From contig CAMZAE010000003.1 in NCBI GenBank assembly GCA_947304115.1, positions 1 to 64,000 on the forward strand: 64,000 nucleotides of DNA, written 5' to 3'. The stretch is from an uncultured Prevotellaceae bacterium. GTDB taxonomy: Bacteria > Bacteroidota > Bacteroidia > Bacteroidales > Bacteroidaceae. Under the pieces are notes generated by a model. That model was not told the DNA's origin. It saw only the letters and a list, made by a program, of their open reading frames with translations, and did not search any database. Position numbers and translations under genes: made by a program. Below, piece by piece: positions 44,142-54,707 of the stretch (its first letter is position 1; each line of letters starts with the position of its first letter).

Positions 44142-46283
44142 TTAAGGCAGCAGTTCCTTAATTAAGTTCTTTGCTTTGCCCCATTTGTCGATGACGAAAA
44201 GCATGTAGCGGACATCAACGCCTATGCAGCGCTGTAAGTTGCTGTCGAAGGAGATGTCGCCCGACATGGCTTCCCAGTTGCCATCGAATGCCAAACCCAA
44301 CAATTCACCCTTGCCATTGAACATTGGTGAGCCGGAATTGCCGCCCGTGATATCGTTGTTGGAAAGGAAGCAGAGGTGCATGTCACCCGTCATGCGGTCG
44401 GCATAGCGTCCCCATTTGCCATCATTCATTAGGGCTACGATGTCGTCCTCCAGCTTGTAGTCTTCTATCTCACCCTGCTTGGCTGCCTTGTCAAGAAGAC
44501 TTTGGGCGTTGGTATAATACTGATAGTGCTGTCCGTTAGCAGTATAGTCTTGGATATAGCCATAGGACAGTCGCATCGTGAAGTTCGCGTCGCTGTAGTG
44601 TGGTGACTCCTGCTCCATTTCGAGCAAAGCCTGCGTCAGCATGTGCTCGTTATAGTCGATAATCGTCGAAGCTTCGCGGCTGCGGCCAACAATCTCCTGA
44701 ATCTTTATCGGAATGTCCTGTGCATAAAGCAAGCCAAGGTCTGTGTCGCGCAACGTGCTGTCGGCAAGCAGCTTGTCCAAAGCAGAAGCGTCCTTACATA
44801 TTGTCTTGACAAAGACATCGTGGGCGTAAGCTGCCTCATCGCCACCATAGAGGCTGTCGATGGTTGCATAACACTCTGGCCAGTAGCGACGCTCCGGCAC
44901 CTGCTCACGGTAGTTGCGCAGCAGAGCTGTCATCGTGGCTTCGTCAAGGTTCGCGTCATAGTCCTTGAAAAAGGTATCCATATTGCTTCGTACACGGGCA
45001 ATCTCTGCGCTGTCCGCGTCCTGCGGCATACTGTTGAGCATGTGGGCTACGCGGTAGAGTTCAATGCCACGCACGAATGTCTCGCGGAAGAAACCCATGG
45101 CATAGACATCATCACGTCGCTTTCCATACGCATCCTTAAGCCTTGCAAACATGCCTCCAAAGCGGTCTGAGAGATCTTTTCTGTCGCCATACCATTGGCG
45201 TATCTTCTCCTCAAGCTGCTGTTTCTGCCCGATGACACCGAGTTCGGCAATGGCTTTGTTCATACCGATGCTATTCTTCCAATAGTTGCTGCTGCCAGCC
45301 CATTTGCTGGCATACTTGATACCTACGGCACGGTCGGCATCCATAAATCGTTTCCACACCTCCTGCTTTTTTCCACGCACCTGTATGACACTAACATTGC
45401 TTGAATTCACACGCTCGTCAATGCCCCACGAACTGAGGTAGCGGCTTGTGCTGCCAGGATAGCCCACCGTCATGCAGAAGTCGCCATTCCTATAACCGTC
45501 CATTGCTATGGGGGCATAGTTCTTGCAGCGAAGCGGTACGTTCTTCTTGCTGTATTCGGCTGGTTCTCCGTCCTTTCCTGCATAGATGCGGAACACACTG
45601 AAGTCGCACGTCTGGCGCGGCCACATCCAGTTGTCTGTGTCTCCGCCAAACTTGCCCATCGTCTCCGTAGCCGTGAAGACGAGACGAATGTCGCGATAGA
45701 CTTTATAATAGCTTACGTAGAAAGCATTGTTCTCGTAATAAGCCTTGACCACGCAGTCAAGACCTGGATTGGCATCCCGCAACTCTTTCTCCACAGCTCC
45801 CATGATGCTGTCGGTATATTGCTTGTCAAGTTCCGCTGTTGACTTGCCAGGATATGCTTCATAAATATCGTTGAGCGCACGCATGACACGGCTGGTGCAG
45901 TCTTCTGTCCGCTGCAAGAACTTCACGAAGAGTCCTTCTGCCGGACGTTCTTCTTCGTGCGAGCGAGCCACAAAGCCATTTGTAAGGATGTCGTCCTCCG
46001 GTGTCGAAAGGCTCTGAATGGCACCATAGCCACAATGATGATTGGTAAAGACCAGACCGTCTTTGCTCACAACAACACCCGAACAAAAGTCGCAGAAATC
46101 CACCACACAGTCCTTGAGGCTGGCGTGTTCTGTGCTGTAAAGCTGGTCTGGTGTAAGCTTCAAACCGAGGCTTTGCATCGCTGCGGCAGTCTTTTCATCA
46201 ATACGGTTCAACATCCACATGCCTTCGTCGGCACGGGAAAGGAGTGAAATAGCGCACAAGGCGCAAAGAAAGAGTTTCTTCAT
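44142..46283 (-). CDS. dpp7: S46 family dipeptidyl-peptidase, DPP7 type
   Basis: A 713-residue periplasmic serine exopeptidase with a signal peptide (MKKLFLCALCAISLLSRADEG). The catalytic His is in TNHHCGY (residues 80-86), the Asp region is GGDTDNWMWPRQTCDFSVFRIY, and the Ser is Ser650 in GGNSGSP. Residue 668, 18 after the Ser, is Gly in LAFDGNWEA. In characterised S46 enzymes Gly here gives DPP7 (hydrophobic P1) and Arg gives DPP11 (acidic P1). It removes dipeptides from imported oligopeptides. The gene follows the DEAD-box helicase gene. Confidence 0.92.
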   Translation of the reverse strand: MKKLFLCALCAISLLSRADEGMWMLNRIDEKTAAAMQSLGLKLTPDQLYSTEHASLKDCVVDFCDFCSGVVVSKDGLVFTNHHCGYGAIQSLSTPEDDILTNGFVARSHEEERPAEGLFVKFLQRTEDCTSRVMRALNDIYEAYPGKSTAELDKQYTDSIMGAVEKELRDANPGLDCVVKAYYENNAFYVSYYKVYRDIRLVFTATETMGKFGGDTDNWMWPRQTCDFSVFRIYAGKDGEPAEYSKKNVPLRCKNYAPIAMDGYRNGDFCMTVGYPGSTSRYLSSWGIDERVNSSNVSVIQVRGKKQEVWKRFMDADRAVGIKYASKWAGSSNYWKNSIGMNKAIAELGVIGQKQQLEEKIRQWYGDRKDLSDRFGGMFARLKDAYGKRRDDVYAMGFFRETFVRGIELYRVAHMLNSMPQDADSAEIARVRSNMDTFFKDYDANLDEATMTALLRNYREQVPERRYWPECYATIDSLYGGDEAAYAHDVFVKTICKDASALDKLLADSTLRDTDLGLLYAQDIPIKIQEIVGRSREASTIIDYNEHMLTQALLEMEQESPHYSDANFTMRLSYGYIQDYTANGQHYQYYTNAQSLLDKAAKQGEIEDYKLEDDIVALMNDGKWGRYADRMTGDMHLCFLSNNDITGGNSGSPMFNGKGELLGLAFDGNWEAMSGDISFDSNLQRCIGVDVRYMLFVIDKWGKAKNLIKELLP

Positions 46284-46290
46284 AGGTCTT

Positions 46291-46335
46291 TCTGATTATT
46301 CTGAATACTCTGGTTATTCTGATTGTTATTACTAT
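46291..46335 (-). repeat. 9-base-period leader repeat before the DPP7 gene
   Basis: TCTGATTAT, TCTGAATAC, TCTGGTTAT, TCTGATTGT, TATTACTAT on the plus strand, ending 7 bases before the DPP7 start and touching the helicase stop codon. Confidence 0.75.
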
Positions 46336-48245
46336 TTCTTCTTCGGTTTTCTCCTTGCCCAGCCCTCTTCGCTGAAGTCGGGGATTTCGCCTTTCAGCTT
46401 TAGGCTCTTCTTGGTGGGCTTGTCGGGATGAAGGAACTTCATCCAGTCCTCCTTCTTATATTTCTTGCCGCGAGGTTCTGTGTAACCACGTTCTTCGCGA
46501 GAGGGCTTCTCACGATGCGGAAGAGTCACAGGTTTTTCCTTGCGGAAGTTGGTCTGTTTCTCTTTGCGCTCCGGCTTGTGTTCCTTTTGCTGCGGCTCGT
46601 CTGTCGAGATGTCGCAAACCACGCTACGCCCTTTCACCGTAACACCATGCTTCAAGCCCCTTAGAACACGATTCTGGTCTTCCTGCTTCACCTCGATGAA
46701 AGAAAAGTTTTTCATTAGGTCGATGCGCCCGACGGCAACCTTGTCGCCTTGCACGTTCTTGTTGAGAAGACCTATTATCTCACGGGCATACATTCCATCT
46801 ATCTTACCGACATTGAGAAAAAGGCGAACATAGCCTTCTTCTGCCTGATGGGACTTGTCCCTCTTGCCTTGCCCCTTGCTCCTTGCTCCTTGCTCCTTGT
46901 TATTAACGGGAACCTCTATCTCTGGAGCATTGGCATAGTATTGCAGGAAGCGCCCGAACTCACGGGAAAGTACGCGACGGATGAGGTCGTCTTTGTCAAG
47001 CCATTCCCAACGTTTCTGCACTTCTTCCATGAAAGGCGCAATCTCCTCTTCGTCAACCTCAATACGTTCTATGTCATCGATGACGTGATAGAGTTGCTTC
47101 GTACAGATGTCACGCGGTTCGGGCAATGTGCCTTGCTCAAAAGTCTTCTGTATCTCCTTTTCAATCTGTTTTATCTTAGAGCGTTCACGCATACCAATGA
47201 TGCAGATGCTCGTGCCTTTCTTTCCGGCACGTCCGGTTCGGCCAGAGCGATGCGTATAGTACTCCACATCATCAGGCATACCATAATTAATGACATGCGT
47301 CAGGTCATCGACATCAAGACCACGTGCCGCCACGTCCGTTGCCACAAGGAGTTGTATGCGGTGACGACGAAACTTTTGCATCGTAAGCTCGCGCTGTTGC
47401 TGAGACAATTCACCATGAAGTGCATCGGCATTGTAACCGTCACGGATAAGGTTATCTGCCACCTCCTGTGTCTCCATGCGTGTGCGGCAGAAGATGATGG
47501 CATAGATACGAGGATAGTAATCCACCACGCGTTTAAGGGCAAGATACTTGTCGCGCGCATGTACCATATAATATATATGGTTGACGTTCTCTGCGCCTTC
47601 GTTACGGCTGCCCACCTGAATTTGTTTGGCATTTGTCAGATAGCTCTGGGCAATACGTTCAATCTCGCGGCTCATTGTGGCACTGAATAGTAGTGTGCGA
47701 TGCTCACTTGGAATGCCCTCAAGGATGCTGTCAAGGTCTTCCTGGAAGCCCATAGAAAGCATCTCGTCTGCCTCGTCAAGCACGACATAACGCACCTGGG
47801 AGAGGTCTGCCACGTCACGCTTCATCAAGTCCATGAGTCGCCCAGGCGTAGCGATAATGATGTCTGTGCCATGTTTCAATGCGCGTATCTGCGGCTCAAT
47901 GTTTGTTCCTCCGTAAACAGCAAGGATGCGCATATCTGGCAGATACTTACTGAAGCCTTCCATGTCGTCTGCTATCTGCAAGCAGAGTTCACGTGTTGGA
48001 CTCAGTATGACAGCACACGGCTTATCTTGTCCCATGTTATCTGTTTCCGACAACAGTTGCAACAAGGGCAAGCCGTAGGCCGCGGTCTTTCCCGTGCCTG
48101 TCTGGGCCAAAGCGACAAGATCTGTGTCATTCTCCAGCAGATGGGGAATAACTTCCTCTTGTACGGGCATCGGATGTTCGTAGCCAAGTTCTTCGATGGC
48201 TTGCAAGAGCGGTTCTGCAAGCCCCAGTTCTACAAAATCTTTCAT
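46332..48245 (-). CDS. DEAD-box RNA helicase with DbpA-type RNA-binding domain
   Basis: A 637-residue helicase of the DeaD/CsdA kind. Q motif and Walker A AQTGTGKTAAYG (about 43-54), DEADEM (motif II), SATM (III), HRSGRTGRAGKKG (VI). A DbpA-like RNA-binding domain (about 490-560, VGRIDLMKNFSFIEVK) and a basic tail (KPERKEKQTNFRKEK ... RRKPKKK) follow. A half copy of family A encodes NNKEQGARSKGQGKRDKS in the linker between the core and the RNA-binding domain. Role in ribosome assembly or mRNA decay is inferred. Confidence 0.92.
   Translation of the reverse strand: MKDFVELGLAEPLLQAIEELGYEHPMPVQEEVIPHLLENDTDLVALAQTGTGKTAAYGLPLLQLLSETDNMGQDKPCAVILSPTRELCLQIADDMEGFSKYLPDMRILAVYGGTNIEPQIRALKHGTDIIIATPGRLMDLMKRDVADLSQVRYVVLDEADEMLSMGFQEDLDSILEGIPSEHRTLLFSATMSREIERIAQSYLTNAKQIQVGSRNEGAENVNHIYYMVHARDKYLALKRVVDYYPRIYAIIFCRTRMETQEVADNLIRDGYNADALHGELSQQQRELTMQKFRRHRIQLLVATDVAARGLDVDDLTHVINYGMPDDVEYYTHRSGRTGRAGKKGTSICIIGMRERSKIKQIEKEIQKTFEQGTLPEPRDICTKQLYHVIDDIERIEVDEEEIAPFMEEVQKRWEWLDKDDLIRRVLSREFGRFLQYYANAPEIEVPVNNKEQGARSKGQGKRDKSHQAEEGYVRLFLNVGKIDGMYAREIIGLLNKNVQGDKVAVGRIDLMKNFSFIEVKQEDQNRVLRGLKHGVTVKGRSVVCDISTDEPQQKEHKPERKEKQTNFRKEKPVTLPHREKPSREERGYTEPRGKKYKKEDWMKFLHPDKPTKKSLKLKGEIPDFSEEGWARRKPKKK
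46861..46899 (-). repeat. Half copy of family A inside the DEAD-box helicase gene
   Basis: CCTTGCCCCTTGCTCCTTGC and further CTCCTTG units, one arm only. Translated on the minus strand as NKEQGARSKGQGKR in the inter-domain linker. Confidence 0.8.
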
Positions 48246-48274
48246 ATCAGGGCAAAGAACTAATATACGAGCGT

Positions 48275-49375
<1,101 letters not shown>

Positions 49376-49387
49376 TTATGGGTGATT

Positions 49388-51226
49388 TTAATTAAACATT
49401 TTATCTATTGCTTCTTGCTGGAGGATGGTAAGGATTGTTTTGCCACTTGGAGAAAGGTTGGGATTGTCACAAAGGAAAAGGTCGCCGATGAGCGTTTCCA
49501 TTTGCACAGAGGTAAGCACCTCGCCTCTTTCTATGGCATTGTTGCGAGCCAAGACGAGAGCCAGTTGGTGGTGCAACGCTTCGGAATGGATACTGTCATG
49601 CTGCTTGACAGACTCCACCATCTGCTGCACGACAGCCACAGGATTGCTCTGCCCTGGAGGTGTGCCAACAATGGAGAAGGCATTGCCGCCAAGTGGCGAG
49701 ATGTCGAAGCCGAGTGCCCGTACATCATCTATTATTCCGGTGAGCAAAGCGGCATCTGAAGGCGACAGTTCCAACAATTCAGGAAAGAGAAGGCCTTGGG
49801 TGGCTGCGCTTGGCTCCTGCATCTGCTTCATGTAGCGTTCGTAAAGAATGCGGATATGGGCACGGCGCTGATCAACCATCATCAAACCAGACTGCACGGC
49901 TGTCAGTATGTACTGGCCCTTGTATTGGTAGTGCTGGGAACTCATCTCATGCTCTCCAGAAAAGAGAGAGGAGACAGGGGGCAAGGAGCAAGAGGCAGGA
50001 GGATTGTCTTGGTTGGATAGATTCCCCACGTATCCTTTTGCCCCTTGCTCCTTGCCCCCTGCTCCCTGAAAAAGTTTCTCCCATTGTCGTGCAGGTTTGC
50101 GGTTCTCGCCCTGTCCGCTAAAAGGATTATAGCTGAGATTCACTTGCACACGAGGCACCTTGACATTGCCAAGCCCACTTGCATCATAGGTCGGGATGTC
50201 GGGACGCCCCTCTACATCGAAATCAATGGTAGGCACAGCATTGAACTTCCCTAAGGCATCGCGCACAGCGGCCACAATGATGCTCCATATCTCCTGCTCA
50301 TTTTCGAACTTAATCTCCGTCTTTGTCGGATGTATATTGACATCTATGTTGGCGGGATCCACCTCGAAGAAAATAAAGTATGGCACTTGGTCGCCATCGG
50401 GGATGAGATGGGCGAAGGCTTCCATCACTGCATAGTGAAAACGCGGATGACGCATGAAACGGCCATTGACGAAGAGATACTGCGACGAGTTCTTCTTGCG
50501 TGCCGCCTCTGGCTTACCAACAAAACCGCTTATCTTTACCAAAGAGGTTTCCGCTTGAACCGGCAGCAATTGTTCACCCATTTTCTTGCCAAAGATACCA
50601 ACGATGCGTTGCAGGGTACTTCCTGCCGGCAATTGCATAAGTTTGTTTGTGTTGCTCGAAAGGGTGAACGCAACAGAAGGATTGACCAGGGCGATGCGTT
50701 CGAAATCCTGAATGATATTGTTCAATTCCGTCTGGTTCGATTTGAGGAACTTCCGTCGCGCCGGCACATTAAAGAACAGGTTGCTAACCTCAAAATTGGC
50801 ACCGACAGGACATGAGCATACTTCCTGCGAGACAATGCGCGAACCTTCGAGACATAATTGCACGCCCAAGTCCTGCTCTGCCATACGAGTCGTAAGTTTA
50901 ACCTGTGACACTGCAGCGATGGATGGTAGAGCCTCGCCACGGAAGCCCATTGTGCGAAGCGTGAAGAGATCCTCGGCTTTTGCAATCTTGGACGTAGCAT
51001 GGCGCTCAAAAGCCATTCGGGCATCCGTCTCGCTCATTCCCTTGCCATCGTCGATGACTTGTATGGATGTCCTTCCCGCATCTTGCACCAGCACGTCAAT
51101 CGTTGACGCGCCAGCATCAACGGCATTCTCCATCAGTTCTTTGATGACGGATGCCGGACGTTGCACAACCTCGCCTGCGGCAATCTGATTGGCAACAGAA
51201 TCGGGAAGAAGGTGTATGATGTCCAA
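49388..51226 (-). CDS. mutL: DNA mismatch repair protein MutL, TTG start
   Basis: A 612-residue MutL. The N-terminal GHKL ATPase has ELMENAVDAG, DDGKGM, ATSKI and GFRGEALPSIAAVSQV. The C-terminal dimerisation domain begins near residue 425 and the short length of this domain lacks a visible endonuclease motif. The natural start is TTG at 51226 (reading MDIIHLLPDSVANQIAAGEV, as in other Bacteroidales). Residues about 387-417 (QGAGGKEQGAKGYVGN...NPPASCSLPP) are a family A repeat in the flexible linker between the two domains. Leader repeat (GTCATAACG type) upstream. Confidence 0.94.
   Translation of the reverse strand: MDIIHLLPDSVANQIAAGEVVQRPASVIKELMENAVDAGASTIDVLVQDAGRTSIQVIDDGKGMSETDARMAFERHATSKIAKAEDLFTLRTMGFRGEALPSIAAVSQVKLTTRMAEQDLGVQLCLEGSRIVSQEVCSCPVGANFEVSNLFFNVPARRKFLKSNQTELNNIIQDFERIALVNPSVAFTLSSNTNKLMQLPAGSTLQRIVGIFGKKMGEQLLPVQAETSLVKISGFVGKPEAARKKNSSQYLFVNGRFMRHPRFHYAVMEAFAHLIPDGDQVPYFIFFEVDPANIDVNIHPTKTEIKFENEQEIWSIIVAAVRDALGKFNAVPTIDFDVEGRPDIPTYDASGLGNVKVPRVQVNLSYNPFSGQGENRKPARQWEKLFQGAGGKEQGAKGYVGNLSNQDNPPASCSLPPVSSLFSGEHEMSSQHYQYKGQYILTAVQSGLMMVDQRRAHIRILYERYMKQMQEPSAATQGLLFPELLELSPSDAALLTGIIDDVRALGFDISPLGGNAFSIVGTPPGQSNPVAVVQQMVESVKQHDSIHSEALHHQLALVLARNNAIERGEVLTSVQMETLIGDLFLCDNPNLSPSGKTILTILQQEAIDKMFN
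49975..50068 (-). repeat. Family A palindromic repeat inside mutL
   Basis: CAGGGGGCAAGGAGCAAGAG with inverted arm CCCCTTGCTCCTTGCCCCCT. Encodes part of the linker between ATPase and dimerisation domains. Confidence 0.85.
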
Positions 51227-51241
51227 TTTGCTTTTGCTTTT

Positions 51242-51272
51242 CGTTATGACATTATTTAGTTATATCGTTACA
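51242..51272 (-). repeat. Short-period leader repeat before mutL
   Basis: CGTTATGAC, ATTATTTAG, TTATATCGTTAC on the plus strand, 15 bases before the TTG start. Related in sequence and orientation to the repeat before the GDSL gene (8967). Confidence 0.6.
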
Positions 51273-51278
51273 CGACAC

Positions 51279-51572
51279 TCATCTTATCCCCGTGAGCAGG
51301 AAGCGCCAGAGGATTAACAATGCGAAGATGAGTGCAATGACAATAGGCCAGCCGAACTTTGAACCATTCTCCTTATACTTTTGGGCGCGAGGCGTGTAGT
51401 TGATGAAAGTGCCCCGGAATTTATCTGAGTCGTAAGGAGCATCGCTTTTTGGTGTATCACCCTGCTCTCGCTTCACTTCGTCAACAAGTTTCTTCAGGCG
51501 CTCCTGCGCCTCATCCGTATAAATACTTACCCGGCGGAAGCGACGTGGCTTCCTTGTATTGAACAGTCTCAT
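51279..51572 (-). CDS. Small membrane-anchored protein between ostA-like and mutL
   Basis: A 97-residue protein starting MRLFNTRKPRRFRRVSIYTDEAQERLKKLVDEVKREQG. A basic N-terminal part and a charged helix are followed by a C-terminal membrane helix (WPIVIALIFALLILWRFLL). The open frame extends 25 codons further, but these overlap the end of the OstA-like gene, so 51572 is chosen. Conserved position next to the OstA-like gene in Bacteroidales; function unknown. Confidence 0.7.
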   Translation of the reverse strand: MRLFNTRKPRRFRRVSIYTDEAQERLKKLVDEVKREQGDTPKSDAPYDSDKFRGTFINYTPRAQKYKENGSKFGWPIVIALIFALLILWRFLLTGIR

Positions 51573-51576
51573 CTCC

Positions 51577-53310
51577 TTAATTGTTGTCTTGTCCTGGTTG
51601 TTCTGGATTATCTGCCTTTTCCGGATTATCGGAAGGCTTGGGAACATCTATTCCTCTCTGTTTCCTAATGTCGCTGAGCTTTTGCTTTGGTGCCAAGTGG
51701 CGCACGCTCTTCTTAAGCTCTGTGCCTGCTTTCTTCGGACGCCACTCGAAAATGTCAAACCTGTCACGCGGCCGCACATAGTCGAACCATGCGAAGTTTT
51801 GCAAATACAGTGCTTCGGGAGGAATAAGCGGGATGGGATACATTATGCCCGTTGCAGCAGGCATCCAGATGTGGTCCACCTTCCTTTCCTTCACATACAT
51901 TTTCAGCAGGGATGTTTCGGTATGATTCAGTTCGACCATGATGCTGTCTTCGTCGAAAGGATAATAGTTGACAAAAACATTGCCTTCGGATGTGGAGAGA
52001 TACAGTTCGCCCCCCCTGAAATAGGAGTGCATCTCATGTCCTGACACTTGATTGTAGTGAATGCTGTCTATCTTTTCCACAGAAAGAGCCTGTCGCAACA
52101 CTTGCACACTGTCAATATCGCTACCGCTGAAGAAGATTCTTATCTCCTCGCCCAACTGCTGCTGCCCTTCCTGCCATAGGATTGGGTCGCGATACATGAT
52201 GAGGATGCTGTCGCGTGTGTCGTAAATCATCGAATCACAGACTGCCTGAACATCACGCCGAAAGGCCCGCATATGGTAGTAGGCATGCACGATGCGGTAA
52301 GTTGAGTCCGTGTCGATATTGTATGTAAAGACCTTGAAGGTGTCGGCATGGGCATACATCGTGTCCTGCTGGCTATAGTCGATTGCCACGGCACTGTCTG
52401 TCGCCATCACATAGCCTGTCATGTCTTCGTAGTAGCAGTACTCCCCTGTGAACATGTTCTTGTTGACGACATCCGTGTACACAACATTTCCAAATGCTTC
52501 GGCAATTGCGACATCGTCATTCCATACAACGCTGTCGCCGACAAGACGCTTTCCGTTGTTTGTTAGTATGCTGCGATCCAACAGATGTGAATGCTTGGCC
52601 TGCGTGTCGTAGTAACCGAGTTCGGAATAAATGTGGTTTTCGCCGTTCTCGATATTGGACGGACCGACAATGTGGGCAATGGCTGTCTCTGTGTTGTAGT
52701 GAAGTGTGTCGGAGATAAGTACAGTTTCAGGCTTGGCCGGTGGAGCAGGGTTGACCAGGCGGACATTATAGTTGAAGACGGACTCGTGTTTGGATGGGCT
52801 GTACTCGCCCCAGTCGCTGGTCAGTTGGTTGTCGTGGTCGAGCACCCGTCCCCCCTCGAAGAAATAGCCGAGGTCGTAAAGGCGGTCATAGTCCAGACTG
52901 TCGGTATAGATGGTCATGGTGCCATGCTTGAGCACTACATCATAGCGTGCCCGTGCCAGTTGGTCGAGTCCGTTGTAATAGAGCACCTCGCTGTCGAGCA
53001 GGAGTGTGTCGCCTTGGTTCATGTGGACATTGCCAAAGGCGTCGAATGAGTTGGTGGCCTCGTAATAAAGGGCACTGTCACAGTCCAGAAGCACACCGTC
53101 GTGGCTGAACTTGACGTTGCCCACCAGAATCTGTGCCGTGCGGTGCACCCTTTCGTCGAAGAAGAGACGGTCGGCATGCAAGAGATGCACCTTGCTGTCT
53201 GAAGGTGTCCGTTTCTTTCCGCCCGTCTTGGTATTCGATGTCACAGCCATCATCAGGCTTAGGCAGAAGAAGAGAGATGCCCAAAGTATATATAGCCGAC
53301 GACGCTTCAC
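51577..53310 (-). CDS. OstA-like protein (LptA/LptD N-terminal type)
   Basis: A 577-residue exported protein with an N-terminal signal or anchor (about residues 5-24). Most of the protein is repeated beta-strands of the OstA/LptA type (RTAQILVGNVKFSHDGVLLDCDSALYY, ARARYDVVLKHGTMTIYTDSLDYD, AEAFGNVVYTDVVNKNMFTGEY). The C-terminus is Pro- and Asp-rich. LptA forms the periplasmic bridge for lipopolysaccharide; a related role is inferred. It overlaps the upstream SurA-like gene by 4 bases (ATGA). Confidence 0.87.
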   Translation of the reverse strand: MKRRRLYILWASLFFCLSLMMAVTSNTKTGGKKRTPSDSKVHLLHADRLFFDERVHRTAQILVGNVKFSHDGVLLDCDSALYYEATNSFDAFGNVHMNQGDTLLLDSEVLYYNGLDQLARARYDVVLKHGTMTIYTDSLDYDRLYDLGYFFEGGRVLDHDNQLTSDWGEYSPSKHESVFNYNVRLVNPAPPAKPETVLISDTLHYNTETAIAHIVGPSNIENGENHIYSELGYYDTQAKHSHLLDRSILTNNGKRLVGDSVVWNDDVAIAEAFGNVVYTDVVNKNMFTGEYCYYEDMTGYVMATDSAVAIDYSQQDTMYAHADTFKVFTYNIDTDSTYRIVHAYYHMRAFRRDVQAVCDSMIYDTRDSILIMYRDPILWQEGQQQLGEEIRIFFSGSDIDSVQVLRQALSVEKIDSIHYNQVSGHEMHSYFRGGELYLSTSEGNVFVNYYPFDEDSIMVELNHTETSLLKMYVKERKVDHIWMPAATGIMYPIPLIPPEALYLQNFAWFDYVRPRDRFDIFEWRPKKAGTELKKSVRHLAPKQKLSDIRKQRGIDVPKPSDNPEKADNPEQPGQDNN

Positions 53311-54659
53311 TTCACCCAGCCCTCATATTGGAATTCGCAGTCTCTCCAATCTGGATTTATGCGAATGTAGGTACTCTTTTGCTTGTCCTTTATCCAATTT
53401 AGGATAACTTCCTCTCCTTTCTTGTTCTCTACAATGCCCTTCAGCACCTGAAAGTCCTCTGTGACATTGGCGCGATGCGTTAGGGTGCGGCTCTTGAGGC
53501 GTGCGATGGCACAGACGGTTTTGCCTTTTGTATTAATCATCGTGAAGGGTTTCGACAGTTCGCCCACCTCAAGCTTCTCAACCACACGGGCCAGTTCTGA
53601 AGAGAAGGCGGAAAGCTCGCTCATCTCGAACCTTGTTGTCGTTTCGCCTGTCTCCTTGTTGTTGGAAAGGATGCCGCGGTTGTTGCGTGTGTCCTTGTCG
53701 TCCGAAACATAGCGTACAGCATCCTCAAACGAGATTTTCTCGCTGCGGATATCGCTTGTGATAGAGTCCAGGACTGTCAGAGTGCTGTCGATGTCCTCTT
53801 GTGCCACTTCGGGGCGTTTCAGTATATGGCGACATTTCATCTTGTCGCCGCGCTTGTCAATAAGCTGTATGATATGGTATCCGAACTCGCTTTGTGCTAT
53901 CTTGCTCACCTTCTTTGTGTCTGTCAGGCCGAAGGCGACATTGGCGAAGCCAGGGTCAAGTTCGGCTTTACCCATGTAGGGCATCTCGCCGCCCTGCCTG
54001 GCAGAGCCGGGGTCCTCGCTGTAGAGGCGTGCCAATGTAGAGAAGGATGTAGAGCCGTTGTTCACGCGCTCTGCATAGTCGCGCAGCAGGCCTTTGATGC
54101 GGTCTATCTCTGACTGCGGGATATGGGGCTGAATCACAAGTAGCTGCACCTCCACCTGAGTGGGAATGAGGGGCAGGCTGTCCTCTGGCATGTCCTTGAA
54201 ATAACGGCGCACCTCTGCTGGTGTCACTTTGACATCTTCTGTCAGATGGCTGCGCATACGTTGTGCCGTCAATTCGTTCTTGTATTGGTCGAAGAGTTCC
54301 TCGCGTATCTGCACCATAGGGAGTTTCATATACTCCTCCAGCTTCTCCTTCGAGCCTGCCATCAGGATTTTCTCATTGATGTCCTGCTCGACATACTGAT
54401 TGACTTCGGCATCTGTGACGCTGATACTGTCGATGACCGCCTGATGAAGGAAGAGCTTTTGCAAAGCCAACTGTTCAGGGATGACGCAATAGGGATTACC
54501 CTTCACCTGGGCACCATACTCTAAGCGGCGTCTCTCGACGTCCGACCGAAGGATGGCATCGTCGCCTACAACCCATACCACTTCGTCTATGACATTCTTC
54601 TGTGCCGCGCAGGTCAAGCTGCAGAGCATGGCAAAGAGGCAGAGCGCGGCCCGCTTCAT
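53307..54659 (-). CDS. SurA-like periplasmic peptidyl-prolyl isomerase
   Basis: A 450-residue chaperone with signal peptide MKRAALCLFAMLCSLTCAAQ. The SurA N-terminal region (VIDEVVWVVGDDAILRSDVERRRLEYG) and a parvulin domain (about residues 165-270, PTQVEVQLLVIQPHIP ... SARQGGEMPYMGKAELDPGFANVAFGL) are clear; a second parvulin-like segment follows. The start at 54659 is chosen because 11 earlier open codons come from the 9-base-period repeat. It helps fold outer-membrane proteins and sits between a second isomerase and the OstA-like gene. Confidence 0.9.
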   Translation of the reverse strand: MKRAALCLFAMLCSLTCAAQKNVIDEVVWVVGDDAILRSDVERRRLEYGAQVKGNPYCVIPEQLALQKLFLHQAVIDSISVTDAEVNQYVEQDINEKILMAGSKEKLEEYMKLPMVQIREELFDQYKNELTAQRMRSHLTEDVKVTPAEVRRYFKDMPEDSLPLIPTQVEVQLLVIQPHIPQSEIDRIKGLLRDYAERVNNGSTSFSTLARLYSEDPGSARQGGEMPYMGKAELDPGFANVAFGLTDTKKVSKIAQSEFGYHIIQLIDKRGDKMKCRHILKRPEVAQEDIDSTLTVLDSITSDIRSEKISFEDAVRYVSDDKDTRNNRGILSNNKETGETTTRFEMSELSAFSSELARVVEKLEVGELSKPFTMINTKGKTVCAIARLKSRTLTHRANVTEDFQVLKGIVENKKGEEVILNWIKDKQKSTYIRINPDWRDCEFQYEGWVK

Positions 54660-54664
54660 GGCTT

Positions 54665-54700
54665 CATAAGTCCTATAGGTCTTACAGGTCATATAAGTCT
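54665..54700 (-). repeat. 9-base-period leader repeat before the SurA-like gene
   Basis: CATAAGTCC, TATAGGTCT, TACAGGTCA, TATAAGTCT: four units ending 5 bases before the start codon. Confidence 0.8.
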
Positions 54701-54707
54701 AAGGGGG

